Part shown: piece after piece, positions 21,888 through 33,241 of the stretch
Layout: each line of letters opens with the position of its first letter
Numbering within the stretch: position 1 is the stretch's first letter
Assembly: GCA_032358255.1 (NCBI GenBank)
Contig: JAULBX010000004.1
Location: 1 to 64,000 of the forward strand
Length of the DNA stretch: 64,000 nt
Direction: 5' to 3'
Source of the DNA: Heterotrichella gracilis
Taxonomy: Eukaryota; Sar; Xanthophyceae; Tribonematales; Xanthonemataceae
Program-made: the position numbers and the translations under genes
Notes under the pieces: generated by a model
What the model saw: the letters and a program-made list of their open reading frames with translations, nothing else
The model's database searches: none
What the model was told of the DNA's origin: nothing

Positions 21888-24800
21888 ATGAGGGCCAAGA
21901 CGCTTCAGATACGGTGGCACGACAAGGAGGCCGTCTACTCCCTTGACTTCCACCCATCGGGGTTGTTGGCAACAGGCGGAGGGGACAAAACCATAAAGCT
22001 GTGGGAGGTGCGCTGAGCATACAACGTGCTATTTGCAACCCATTACTGCCTTTGCAGCAACAAAGGGCTTTCTCAGACCACACATTCCGTTGGCTGCCCT
22101 GCAGCGGTGATTGGTGCTGTGTTCATGTGCCTGCTATATACACACGATGCAACGGGTTGCAGGTCAAGTGTTCAGAGGATGGGGAGCCATCAGCGAGGCC
22201 CCTGGCAACCCTTGAGGGCCACAGCTGCACCGTGAATGCCGTCCGCTTCTCACCCACAGGTGAACATCTGCACCTCACCATCCTCCAAGGGAGTGGACGC
22301 TCCTGCAGTGCATGGTGGCATTGATCACCACCCCCACCTGGTTGCACCACTCTGTGAACCACCTCAACCTCTCAAAGGGGTTTATTGATTGAACTAGCTC
22401 CAGTTCAAATGCCCCATAGCTGCCCCACCGCCATTCACTAGCACACTCTGTTCCCCCCCCCGTGCACCCACTCCCTCAATCGGCCCCCACCCACCCACCC
22501 ACCCACCTCCCCACAGGCCAGCAGCTCGCCTCCGCGGGTGACAAGGGCGAGCTGCTGCTGTGGAAGGAGGCGGCGCCCGGCACAGCAGCCCCCGCCTTTG
22601 GCAGCGAGGAGCCCGTGGGCGAAGTGCAGTGGCAGCGTTGCAACGTCCTCAGGTGACAACGCCTCGCCAGCAATAGCACCAGTAACAGATACCTGCCTGT
22701 ACTCCCGTCAGTACGCAGCCAGAGTGTCGGTGGCAGTCGTGCTTGCACGCTTTGCGCCACTCAGCACTGTGTAAACCGAGGTGGACCTCGGGTGTAGTGA
22801 CGGTTGCTTGTTGCTGCACTGCAGGGGCTGCATGGGATACAGATCTACAAACCAGCAATGCTCCCCAACTGGCATATGCACCAAGGCACAGATTAATGCC
22901 CACCTCAACCCTAAGCCCTAAGCCCTAAACCCTCCCGCAGGGGCCACCTGGACGACGTCCAAGACATCAGCTGGGCCCCCGACGGCGCCGGCCTAGTATC
23001 CGGCTCGGTTGACAACGGTGTGATTGTGTGGGACACAGATGCCACTGGGTCCAACAAGGGCGTTGTGCGGTGGCAGGACCACAAGCACTTTGTCCAGGGG
23101 GTGGCCTGGGACCCCTCGGGGGGGCATGTCGTCACGCAGAGCACAGACAGGACCGTCAAGTGAGTGGGGAGGGAAAGGGGGGTAGTGTGTTAGAGCGTAG
23201 GCAGACCGTTGAGTGGGTGTGGTTTGGTGGGGCAGTAGGGCTGGTGGGTAGGGTGTTGCATGTGATTGTAGAGTGCTGTGCGGTGGCAGGACCACAAGCA
23301 CTTTGTGCAGGGGGTGGCCTGGGACCCCTCGGGGGGGCATGTAGTCACGCAGAGCACTGACAGGACTGTAAAGTGAGTGTGGGTGGGTGTGTGCGGGGGG
23401 GGCGCGCTGGTGGGGGGGTTGGGGGGGCGTAGGCAGGATCGTCAAGTGGGCGTGGTGGGTGGTGGGGATAAGGGCTGGTGGGAGGCGTGGGTCGCGTGTG
23501 ATTGTAGGGTGTTGCTTCTAATCTGTACATGGCTATTGTAGTTGTAAACGTGTATTGCATGCGTTCCGGCAGTACAGCTAGATTAGCAATCATAGTGTGC
23601 GATGGCTCACTAAGGCGCTGCCACCTGGCGCCTCCCGCAGAGTGTATGCGCCACGCGTGGCTGTGGGTGGCAAGAAGGGCGGCTCCAAGGCCCTCCTCAG
23701 CTGCGTGGCGGCCAAGGACTTCCTGTGCGCACATGTGCTCAGCAGGAGGGCCATGCCTGTGGCAGGTGCGGCGGCATGTTTAGGGTTTAGGGTTAGGGTA
23801 CACCCTCCTGGGCGCCACGTGGCAGCGCCTCAGTGAGCCGTGCTCAGCAGGAGGGCCATGCCGATGGCAGGTGCGGCCAAGTCAGGACAGTGTGGGGGCG
23901 TAGGCCGGTGCTTGGTTTCAAAGCCCCAATTTTTATTGTACGTGTGGTTGTCACGGGGTAGGGTGTCAACAATTCACAGCTGGAATGCACACACTGCAAT
24001 TCAGCAGCATTTGGGGTATTTATGGAGACACATGGAGCAGTGCTCCGTATATTGCATCGCAGTTGTGCTCAACTCCCCCCCCGCCCCCCCTGCTGTGCAG
24101 AGGCCGCGCCCACCCCCGATGGCCGCAAGACTCCCTCCTCCAAGCACTTCCTGTTCCATGATGAGTCCATGGCTGGATTCTTCAGGAGGCTGGAGTGGTC
24201 CCCGGATGGTAATCTACAGCAATGAACCCTGAACCCCAAACCCTTCAACTTTATTGGCCCAAACGTATTCGAGGTGAATGGTTTATGGGGCTTAGGGCTT
24301 CTTCAGGAGGCTGAAGTGGTCACCAGATGGTGCGGGGCTGCATCGGTACAATCCATGGCATTTCATATATAACGGTGACACTGACTTGGTTGTATATGCA
24401 TGGGCAAGTGCGGATGCGCCTCAAAGGGCAACTGCACCCAGTCCTTGCATGAGGAAATGATTGCATTGAGGTAGATGGGGGGCATGTAGACTGCCGTTGC
24501 ATACTTTGGGTTGCAAGACCACATATGCTGCAATGGCGCAAATGGGGTTCTATAGTTAGGGGTAAGGGTTTTATTCAGACCCTAAAGCGGTGCTGGTTGC
24601 CCCACATCCTCCCCCTCTGCAGGCTCCCTCCTTGCCATCCCCGCCGGCACCTTCAAGTCCTCCCCTGACAGCCCCCACTGTAACACCACCTACCTGTACC
24701 ACACGGGACACTGGGCGCAGCCGCTCATGCACCTGCCGGGGCCCTCAAGGGATGGGGTGCGTGGGTGGGCTGGGGGGGTGGGTGTGGGTGCATGGCCACC

Positions 24801-27800
24801 AGGGTGCTGCAAGTGTGTTGCTCTCCGATGACGGCTGGGAATACCTATCTGTTCATTTTTATTGCTCTTGGGATACGATGTTGCCTTGCATGGCAGCCTG
24901 GTTTAACAAAATGCCCTTGCATGCGGTGGGATGGCGGCGTGGCCTGCCAGGACCAGGCGCATGGGGGAGGGGGCAGGCAAGGGAGGCGCAGGCCCTGAGC
25001 GCGCATGGGGCTTGGGAGCGCCCCCTGTGTGGCCCTGGAGGGCGCAGGCGGGTGGTGGAGGGCCCTGTAAATGATCAAAGCGCCCACACATTGCATGCCT
25101 GATGCAGGGTGTTACGGTAAAAGGCCGTCCCCTCATGCAGCAATCTATCCACCTGGCCACGCAAATTGGCACATCCACTGTCAATCCTAAACCTCAAACC
25201 CTAAACCTGTCCGCATACGCCCTCCAACCGGATGTATTGAAGCTGTCCCCCACACTGCAGGCCACCATGGCTGTCCGGTGGTGCCCCGTGCTGTTTGCGC
25301 CTGATCCCCCACCCGGCGATGAGGGGGCCCCTGCCCCCACCACCCCCGGCACCCCCCCTCCTCCCATCGCCCTGCCCTACCGCATGGTGCTGGCGGTGGC
25401 TACACTGGACAGCGTATTCCTGTATGACACGCAGGTGGGAAAACACCCTACTAAAACCCTAAACCCTAACCATCAACTGCCCTACCGTATGGTGCTGGCG
25501 ATGGCTACACTGGACAGCGTCTCCCTGTATGACACACGGGTGGGTCCCTGCTTAGTTACAGTTAGCGAGCTTTGTAGCGCGACTTCACGAGCACCAAGGC
25601 CATTTAATTGGCCCTTCAGGTATAGTCGGTGGGATTAGTACCCGCTCGACTGCTCACCTGGGAATGACGTAGGGTCACTTTCTGGATGGGTTGCTTAGCT
25701 AAAGGGTGCACAGCTTCGCGGCTGATGCCTCGTCCCCAAAATTACGTGTCTCGCGTAGGGCTTTACCTGTTTTTACATGCATCCCAGCAATGCCCAGATT
25801 AGCAGTCGCAATTGGAAATATACCCATGCGGCGCCAAGCAAGTTGAACTGTATGCATTTGGTCATCTTGCACAATCTGAGGTCCTGCTGCTTGAGATCAA
25901 CTGTTGCACCTTCTGTTTCAACCAAGCAATTGATGCACGCATGCACGCATTCGATCTGAGCACTTTCCTCCCCTTGCCGTGCAGTTCCCCACCCCCCTTG
26001 CGGTGATCGGCGCCCTGCACCTGGCGGAGATCACTGACCTGGCGTGGTCATGTGACGGGCGCATGCTGGCAGTGTCGTCAAGGGATGGATTCTGCAGGTG
26101 GGTGTGGGGGGTGGAGATGGTAACGCATGCTGGCACACCACGCATTGCAGGCATGGCGTCACATCCCGCCTGGAGGGTTCAATGTAACAAAGCTGTATGC
26201 TGCCTGCCGTGGGTCATGATCAGGGTAGGCAAAGGAGGTGGTATTACCCTCCTCGCCTCTATGATTACCCTCCTCAACTCTATGCCCCGCCCTGTCTTAC
26301 ACCTCTTACACTCTTCCCCCCGCTCCCGCAGCATCGCCACGTTTGAGGAGGGGGAGCTAGGTGAACCCCTGCCACTGGCCAGCATCCCCACACACATCGC
26401 CAGCAGGGTGGCGGTGGCGGCCAAGCGGGTGGCCCCCCGCACACCACCAAAGGCTAAGCCCAAGCACACCAAAGCCAAGGTAACACTCCCCTAATGCATC
26501 GCTAGGAATATCGCAGTTTACGTGGTTGCCATGGTGGGGAAGGGGGGGGCACATGTGGATCCTCAGACGGGGCGGACTGCGGGCTTGCTCTCGGCTGGGG
26601 GTCTACACGACCCTTCATTAGGGTTCCCTCTGCTGTCCACGACCTAGTTGCAGTTTATGGGGAGACATGCCATTACATTTGCTTGGAGACGTAAGTAGCT
26701 AGGAAACACAACCTGTGTGTTCATTCATGCCCTACCCCTCGGTACTCTCATGTTGAACAGTGCGATGTTGGTGGCGCAGGGTCCAAATGCCTGCAAGGGC
26801 AGGTGCCAGAGGGTTGCCTAAGCTAAAGCAATGTTGTGTGCGCAGGTGGATGTAGCACCAGGCGACCACGCAGCGCCCCTTGCCACCCCACCCGCAGGGG
26901 AGGCGCCAGCTGGCAGCGCCCCCACCCCCCCCATTGTCATCGACATCACCAACACCCCCGAGCGCCAAGGCGCCGGCTCCGCGAGGCGCATCCAGCCCGC
27001 GCCCCTCCCCGGCCCAGCCACCACCGACAAAACGCGCATGCAGCCTGTCGCCATCGGCGCCAGCTCAGCGCCAGGTTCTCAGCCGGGCGACAAGAAGCGC
27101 ATCCAGCCTGTGCCGATGGCCCCCGGCGCAGCGCCGGGGGGGGCCGGCGGGGTGGGTGGGGAGCGGAAACGCATCCAGCCTGTTGCCCTGGAGGCAGCAC
27201 CAGCACCAACATCAGCACCAGCAGCGCTGCCGGCTGCAGCACCCACCCCCCAGGCGGGTGCAGCCACGAAGCGGCTCCAGCCCACCTGCCTGGATGGTGG
27301 GGGGCCGGCAGCGGCGGCGGTGGCGGCGGGCCAGAAGAAACGCATCCAGCCGGTCGCCATCAGCGCCAGCTCAGCGCCAGGTCAGCAGGAAGCCAATGGC
27401 ACCGTAGCCAATGGTGGTGCAGCAATTACTGGTGCCGCCACTGCCAAGCGCGTCACGCCGACTCCCATGGCTGGGGGTGTGGGTGATTCTGCTGGAACCA
27501 TCTCGGGTGTGCGTGATGCAGCGCAAGGAGAGGGCGTGGGTGGCAGCCCTGGGGCCCAGCAAGGGGGTGATGGCACGAGTGGGTCGGGGAAGAAGCGCGT
27601 GAGCCCCACGCCATGTGCCACAGGTAAGCGCCACTGGCCATTCTATCACAGCTCCTTGAGCATGCAAGTGTACGCATGTTTCACATGAAAGGCACCTGTA
27701 AAATATAGTTTTCCTGTCTTGGCGGACCACATGCAGGTGCATGTTCACCCATATCTACATTCACAATTGGCCGGTGTCATGCCAGTGATATGCCCACATG

Positions 27801-28219
27801 GCTCAGGGCCACATTGACTGCATTTTGATTAGCAACCCCCCCATAATTTGACCAACGCACACATGTAACAACATGTGGGCCCCCACGCTGATGCCCACAC
27901 TTTGTGTGGCCCCTGCCCAGGAGACGCCAAGAAGGCCAAGCGCATCACACCACAACCGATGGCGGGGGCGCCTGCACTGGATCAGGACCTGGCACATGCA
28001 CCCGCCACCGCCACCACAGCTGCGCCCACCACCTCCGCTGTGGCTGTGCCAGCTACCACCACTGCAAGTGTGCCCGTGGTAATAGTGGATGCGTCCCCCG
28101 CCACAACCGCGGCTGCGCCTGTGGCCAAGCCCCCTGCCAGGGCTGGCGGGTTCAGCATTGCTGCCATGGCTGCCGCAGCGGGGACGAAGGCGGCCAATAA
28201 GAAGGCACAAAAGGAGTGA
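21888..28219 (+). CDS. FAS2: CAF-1 subunit B (p60/FAS2), WD40 histone chaperone subunit
   Basis: Twelve exons (21888-22007, 22163-22259, 22517-22652, 22941-23159, 23641-23765, 24101-24208, 24623-24756, 25261-25434, 25985-26097, 26332-26479, 26846-27623, 27921-28219) give 816 aa with all phases matching. The chromatin assembly factor 1 middle subunit deposits H3-H4 behind replication forks with ASF1. Residues 1 to about 450 are a WD40 propeller with p60/FAS2-specific blocks: F-H-D-E-S-M-A-G-F-F-R-R-L, S-L-L-A-I-P-A-G, A-V-R-W-C-P, L-P-Y-R-M-V-L-A-V-A-T-x-D-S-V and S-S-R-D-G-F-C-S. From about residue 459 the tail is disordered and holds nine R/K-(I/V/L/M)-x-P motifs resembling the ASF1-binding B domain, between residues 505 and 728. 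A hydrophobic-acidic I-V-I-D-I (488-492) could bind SUMO. The exon-8 start at 25261 was preferred over 25108 because it restores the family order G-x-A-T-x-A-V-R-x-C-P. Confidence 0.95.
22907..22933. repeat. Telomere-like CCCTAA tract at FAS2 intron 3 acceptor
   Basis: Degenerate CCCTAAG and CCCTAAA units lead directly into the CCCGCAG acceptor of exon 4. Confidence 0.8.
23160..23374 (+). repeat. Intronic copy of FAS2 exon 4 end
   Basis: Bases 23268-23374 repeat about 100 bases of exon 4 (23060-23165) at high identity, including the donor. The copy would encode most of R-W-Q-D-H-K-H-F-V-Q-G-V-A-W-D-P-S-G-G-H. It has no usable acceptor and was left out of the gene model. Unlike most other cases here, the spacer has no clear TTTAGGG unit. 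Confidence 0.9.
23729..23876 (+). repeat. FAS2 exon 5 end duplicated around a telomere-like tract
   Basis: GTGCTCAGCAGGAGGGCCAT plus the donor at 23733-23772 recurs at 23838-23876. The DNA between includes GTTTAGGGTTTAGGGTTAGG (about 23779-23800). Confidence 0.9.
24178..24332 (+). repeat. FAS2 exon 6 end duplicated around telomere-like units
   Basis: TTCTTCAGGAGGCTGGAGTGGTC at 24178-24200 recurs at 24298-24320 with one change (AAGTGG). The spacer carries GAACCCCAAACCC and GGGCTTAGGGCTT. Confidence 0.85.
25372..25545 (+). repeat. FAS2 exon 8 end duplicated around CCCTAAA tract
   Basis: The last roughly 65 bases of exon 8 (25372-25437, coding L-P-Y-R-M-V-L-A-V-A-T-L-D-S-V) recur at 25478-25545 with few changes. 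The spacer (25453-25470) is CTAAAACCCTAAACCCTAA. Confidence 0.93.
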
Positions 28220-29159
28220 CATTTTCAACTAGGATATAGAAGAGCGGGGTCTGCCGATCATCGTGACACACCACTGTCCGAGACTGAGTGTTGTTGGGCC
28301 GATATGAGGCGCCACTTGGGGAACTGTGCTGCTGGCAAGTATTGTGAATTGGTTACAGCTAGTCAAAGTTAGGTCACCGTAGCACGCATTCCAGCAGTGC
28401 ATGCAGATCACCAGACTGGTCCGGCCTCTTGTGAGCGGCACCAGGCAGTATTCTGTGCAGTATCTGTTCAACTTGGTGACATTCTGATTGTCAATTCAAT
28501 GATTGATCACGGGGCGCTCACTGTCTATCAATGCATACCATGAGTAGTACTGTACTATGCGCCCCTTGTAACATGCTATGGGTAGCAGCCAGTGGCCCCT
28601 TATCTCCGCCTTTGTTTCTTTCTAGCAGCAAACAGTGCAACAGCCGTGCTGTTGGCTCCTGCACCAGCCCGGCTGTCAGCGGAGCGCAACTTGATGCATA
28701 ACAGAATAACAGAAAGATGATGAAAAGCCCGCCGCAGTCCCTGATGCATGCATGATCAATCAACGTGCAAAAACAATCTGATCCAAATTAATTGTGACGC
28801 ACTCAGTGCAGTCTGCGCAGGTAGTTACAGACTTGGTCTCAGACTGTTGCCCATATTGAATGAAGCAACCATTGGTACCACGGGAAGAAAACTATACACG
28901 CCTGCCCAGCAGGACATGGCGGCAACACAATGCAGCTATGGCATAAATATACTCTTAAGTCGTAGGGTACAGCAAGCGTGACATGGAAAAATCAGTGAAA
29001 CACCAGAGTTTCCACCAGATGTTTTGTCATGCATGCAGAATTCAAATTGTTGCCGAAAATGTTTACCACGGTAGCATCACTGCTGTGGCCTTAAAGGCCA
29101 AAGTTTGCGCGGCCCCTTCCTTCCTTCCTGGCAATCCCACACATGCCACCGCCAGCACC
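28220..29159. other. Convergent intergenic region, FAS2 / GT61-like
   Basis: No gene is recognised. The region is less GC-rich than its neighbours and should contain the two 3' untranslated regions. Confidence 0.5.
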
Positions 29160-32100
29160 TCAGTCCTGCCCTGTGCTGCCCTCCCTATGCGGGAACATGC
29201 GCGCCACCTGAGGGTACACCACCTCCAGCAGGTGGCGCCGGTGGTGGTGGTGGTGATGGTGGTGGTTGGGCGTCACATCCTCTTCTATCTCGCCACCAGC
29301 GTCGCCACCCACAGCCTGGACCGCAGGCGTGTCCCCCACAGCCTCAGATGTAATATCCCCCCCTGGCTGCGGTTCCTGGCCAGCGGCTGGCAATGCTCCC
29401 GCCCCCTCCCCGCCCTCCACTGCCTTTTCCACCTTGACACCCTCCCCTACTGTCCCCTCTGCTTTTTCCAACTTGGAGACCTCCGCCACTGTCCCCTCTG
29501 CCTTATCCACATAGGTGTGCTCCACTACCCCCTCCTTTGCTGTGTCCACCTTGGCGCCCTCCCCTACCGCCCCCACCTCTGTCGTTTCCACCTTGGCACC
29601 CTCCCCTCCTGTCCCCTCTGTCTGTTCTACCTTGATGCCCTTCCCTCCCACCCCCTCCGTCACCTCTGCCTTGACGCCCTCCCCTCCCACCCCCTCCGTC
29701 GCCTCTGCCTTGACACCCTCCCCTCCCGGCTCCCCTGCCTTTTCCACCTTGACACCCTCCCCTCCCGCCTCCCCTGTCCTTTCCACCTTGAGGCCCTCCC
29801 GAATCGCCTCCCCTGCCTTTTCCACCTTTGCGCCCTCCACTGCTTTTTCCACCTTGGCCCCCTCCGCCACCCGCAGGAAGGTGGGCTTTGTGAACACCCC
29901 GCTGATGTGCCAGCCCGTGTAGTTTGCCACCGCGGCATCCAGCACCGGCCACATAAGGTTGGGGTCAACGTGCAGGCCAGAACCTGCAGCAATTTGGTGG
30001 ACCATCAGCTCACAAATACAATGAATAACAATATTATCAGTTCACAAAGACAATACATAACAATATTACAAGATGCAGGAGTAAGTGGACCATTACTTAA
30101 TGATAACAGTCAATAACATACATGTTCATAAGATAAAATAAGTACAGTATGAATCAAGGGTAGGTGATTTAGCTGCATTGACATCATCGGGCATACATTG
30201 TACAAGCAGTGCCAAGACAAAGCTTGCTGGCAGGCATGCTGAATACGGTGGCGTTCACGGCGCAGGGTAGGGTTTCGACCTCAGCAGTGCGCACCTACGT
30301 TGAAGATGAACTCCTCGCACAGCAGGTGGTCCAGCCAGAACATGGGATCATGGAATAGGGTTTAGGGTTTCAATCTAAGCAGTGCGCACCTATGTTGAAA
30401 ATGAACTCCTCGCACAGCAGGTGGTCCAGCCAGAACATGCCATCGGGGCACCTGTTGTGCTCCCACACCACCAGCTTCTGCTCCTCGCTCATCCGCTGGT
30501 ACTGCTGGTTGTCGTACACAGCCGAGGGCTTGATGTGCACGTGGTCCTCCCACAGGTTCACCATCAGGGACAGGGACAGCTGGGGAGGCGGGGGTGGGGA
30601 GTGGGTCAGTTGCATGCATACAAAATAATTGGGGTCTTGCTACTTACAATTTCTTGCTACAATTTTGTTTTTGATATGTTTAACGCGCACGTGGTCATCC
30701 ACAGGATCACCGTCAAAGACTTCATGACATGTGGTGCACACACACTCCATGCAGCTGGAGCAACGCAGCGCATGCATGCCATTGCACAGTCCCAAACGAG
30801 TCGCCGCTCCCCCCTCCCCTCCTTCCCATCCTGCTCCAACCACCACCAGCTGCTACAAATACCCACCCTCCCCCCCCCCTTCCCCCCAACTCACCTCGTT
30901 TGGCAGGTCCCGCACCAGCTCCTGCGCCGGGTACTGGATATTTTGATAGTCCCCCCGCCGTGTGGTCTGTATTGCCGCCGCCCCCCTGGGCAGGAACACC
31001 AGATTGGCCATTGGCTTGCCGAAGTTCCACACCACGATGGATGCCTGCGCGTATGCCTTTGCCTGGTCCCTGAAGGAAAGGTCCTCCAGGTAGAGCAGGC
31101 GCACTGCCACGTTGGCGCGCGAGTACCTGCGGGGTGGTTGGGAATACTTGGTTTAGGGTTTAGGTTGAATACAGCAGGCGCACAGACACATTGGCGCGCG
31201 AGTACCTGCGGGGGGGGAGTTTGAAGCGTGGTTTAGGGTCAAGCAGTCACATGGCGTATACAGGGTTGTGGTTCAAATCCCCGGCCAACACCCACAGCCT
31301 GACAACCAGTTCATGTGTCAGGCATGTTGAGCATCTCCGTTGCAAGTTGAAGGACAAGGGTTTTGTTTCCCACTTGATGGGTGTGTCATGCACGAGCTTC
31401 TCTATCTTGTGTATAATTAGTGGTCTAGGGTTTTGGGTTTTGTGTGCCCACCTGATTGGCGTGTCGTGCATGAGCTCCTCAATGTTGAGTATCTTGCCCC
31501 CTGAGGAATACTTGCGGTCCACGTACAGGATGACCAGCGGGGACAGAGGAGGGTTCTCAAGCAGGGGCAGGCTGAGGCAGTCGCTCAGGCGCTGACGCCA
31601 CCCGCCCATGATCTCGTGGCTGGGCTGCTTGCGCAGGTCCCTGCGGGGTGAGGTGGGGTGGGGATGTGAATGCAGGTAGTGCTGTGTGTGTTGGGGAGGG
31701 GGTGGGGATAGTGGTGGGTGGGCAAGGCAAGTGCGGAAATGCCATGGCAATGGGTGGGTGGGGGAGTGGGTGGCCACAGCAGTGGGTGGGCCCATGCAAC
31801 ACGAAGCTTGCGCCTGCAGGTGGCATGAATGGCCGCAGTCCGTGCCAGTATGCATGCCATGGGCGGTGGCTGCCAAGACTCCTGGGCCCTGCACCTCACG
31901 CCATTTCCGAGATACCCAACCCACACCGCCAAAACCCAGCTACCGCTGCCCTGAGCCACAGCCTTCACATACGGGTTCCTGGGGTTTTGTCCAACTACTA
32001 AAAGTTGATGCGCATGCACTATGGGTGGCAGTGTCAAGGGTTTAGGGTTTGCGCACGCACCATGGGTGGCAGTGGTCGTGGTCCGACCTGCACTCCCTGC

Positions 32101-33241
32101 CCCACCCCGCCAGCGCGCTGCCTATGACCACCACCTTGTCCTTCAGGTCGGGGTGGTGCAGGTGCAGCAGCGGGTTGGTGGTCAGGCAGCGCATAACCTG
32201 CGCGCCCAGGCACACAGGGTCAGAAACAACGGTGTAGCGCGGGTACGCTCTCAAGCCAGGTATCGTTGCTTGATTTGGCTGTACTGCTGGAACGCATGTG
32301 CGTCAGTATGTAAGGTACCTGACCCTACTCATTCCACCAACACCTAGTGGTACACAACCCATCAAGAATATGCCTCGCGGATATTTCTTTCCAGGCCCAT
32401 ACTTAAGGTGTGGCAGGTGAGTATATCCAGCCATCATGTGACAGCATGAACCACACAGTCTGGAAGTCATATGCCAGCACAGCACACCATCTGGTTGCCC
32501 ACCAGTTTCCCCCCCCGGCTCCCCCCCCTTTTTCCAGCCCCTCACCTGCGCAGGCTGGGCCCGCATCACCGCCGTGCTGTCCCCAGGCGCAATGTCGTTC
32601 AGCAGGATCACGCTGAGCGAGGAGGCGGGGTTGTAGGTGCAGTCCTGCCAGTGCTTGCACAGCACGTTGTGCAGCGAGGGCGCATACTCCGCCAGCACGT
32701 TAAAGTAGTCCCTGTAGAACAGAAAGTGGGCCAGCACCGCCTTGTCTATGCGCAGCACCTCGCTGTCTGCTTTCCAGGGGGTTTCGCCTGGCTGCACTGC
32801 TGTATATTTTAACAGCCCCCGCTCGTCTGCTGAGGCCTGTTGGTCCCCGCTGGCCAGCCAGTTGACGTTGATGGCGGGTAGGTTGGTGGGGAGCTGCGGC
32901 CCGGTGTAGTAGATCTGGCCGTTGTAGATCACCAGCTTGCTGAAGGTGCACACGTTGTGGTCTGGGTGCTGCCCGGGCTCCTGGGGCACGCATATGAATA
33001 AAATAAATATACGAATGAATACATCTACGCAGCCTGTCTTTGAACAGGCGTGTTGGTTCAGGAAGAGGGTTTAGCGAAGAACTGGGCAGTGCCCTCCTGT
33101 CCACTGTTTCCCCTGCCATACCTGGGGCACGCACTGGTGGCTGGTTTCGATGGGTACCTCGCCCACTACCTCCCCGAAGGTTGGCCTGAGGGCCAAGAGC
33201 AGGCAGCCCCACAGCGCCAGGGCTAGGTGGTGGTGAGCCAT
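29160..33241 (-). CDS. GT61-like (DUF563/EOGT-related) secretory glycosyltransferase with repeat tail
   Basis: Seven exons (33241-33122, 32980-32546, 32197-32061, 31640-31452, 31126-30895, 30579-30390, 29983-29160) give 708 aa in one frame. Residues 1-23 form a hydrophobic signal sequence or anchor (L-A-L-A-L-W-G-C-L-L-L-A-L). The middle resembles GT61: P-L-V-I-L-Y-V-D-R-K-Y-S-S, then L-E-D-L-S-F-R-D-Q-A-K-A-Y-A-Q-A, then A-N-L-V-F-L-P-R-G-A-A. GT61 enzymes transfer xylose, arabinose or GlcNAc in the secretory pathway. The family's usual G-x-H-G-A-x-L-x-N before that block is replaced by V-W-N-F-G-K-P-M-A-N, so the donor-site histidine is missing and activity is uncertain. The last roughly 240 residues are a tandem G-E-G-x-K-V-E-K-A array ending with eight histidines and a short tail. 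In family, lumenal location is expected. Assignment to GT61 is by motif order only. Confidence 0.65.
29360..29870 (-). repeat. Tandem repeat array coding the (GEGxKVEKA)n tail
   Basis: The plus strand shows repeated CCTTGACACCCTCCCCT-type units. On the coding strand these give about fifteen imperfect 9-17 residue units rich in E, K, G, V and A. They lie inside the open frame of the last exon of the GT61-like gene. Confidence 0.85.
30262..30450 (-). repeat. GT61-like exon 6 end duplicated around TAGGGTTTAGGG
   Basis: About 75 bases at the end of exon 6 (30375-30445) recur at 30270-30345 in the following intron with few changes. The spacer is GGAATAGGGTTTAGGGTTTC (30352-30371). Confidence 0.92.
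31090..31215 (-). repeat. GT61-like exon 5 start duplicated around telomere-like tract
   Basis: TTGGCGCGCGAGTACCTGCGGGG with its upstream AGCAGGCGCAC occurs at 31096-31133 and again at 31173-31213. The spacer includes GGTTTAGGGTTTAGG. The copy sits in the preceding intron. Confidence 0.9.
31362..31492 (-). repeat. GT61-like exon 4 end duplicated around TAGGG-like units
   Basis: Bases 31366-31402 (CCCACTTGATGGGTGTGTCA and onward) repeat the exon-4 end and donor at 31447-31483. The spacer contains GGTCTAGGGTTTTGGGTTTT. Confidence 0.8.
32005..32078 (-). repeat. GT61-like exon 3 end duplicated around TTTAGGG
   Basis: GCGCATGCACTATGGGTGGC at 32010-32029 is an imperfect copy of GCGCACGCACCATGGGTGGC at 32051-32070, the exon-3 donor region. 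AAGGGTTTAGGGTTT lies between. Confidence 0.85.
32981..33121 (-). mobile_element. Candidate introner-like element forming intron 1 of the GT61-like gene
   Basis: This 141-base intron ends with TGCGTGCCCCAG, the same 12 bases that end exon 1 immediately before the donor, so the intron is bounded by a direct repeat like a target-site duplication. Its interior (ACAGTGGACA, CTCTTCCTGA, CTGCGTAGAT in coding sense) aligns with a segment at 42655-42745 inside an intron of the truncated HAD copy. A direct repeat at the splice borders plus a dispersed relative is the pattern reported for introners in other green algae. This is inference, as only two copies are visible. Confidence 0.6.

Noticed and set aside
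25108-25260. Possible upstream extension of FAS2 exon 8
   Set aside because: It is open and in phase but contains telomere-like CCTCAAACCCTAAACC and breaks the conserved family order. The acceptor at 25260 restores it.
25600-25670. tRNA-like D-arm sequence in FAS2 intron 8
   Set aside because: Only a short resemblance (TATAGTCGGTGGGATTAGTA); no full fold is possible.
31258-31290. GTGGTTCAAATCCCCGG resembling a tRNA T-arm
   Set aside because: The flanking stem bases do not pair and there is no anticodon arm upstream.
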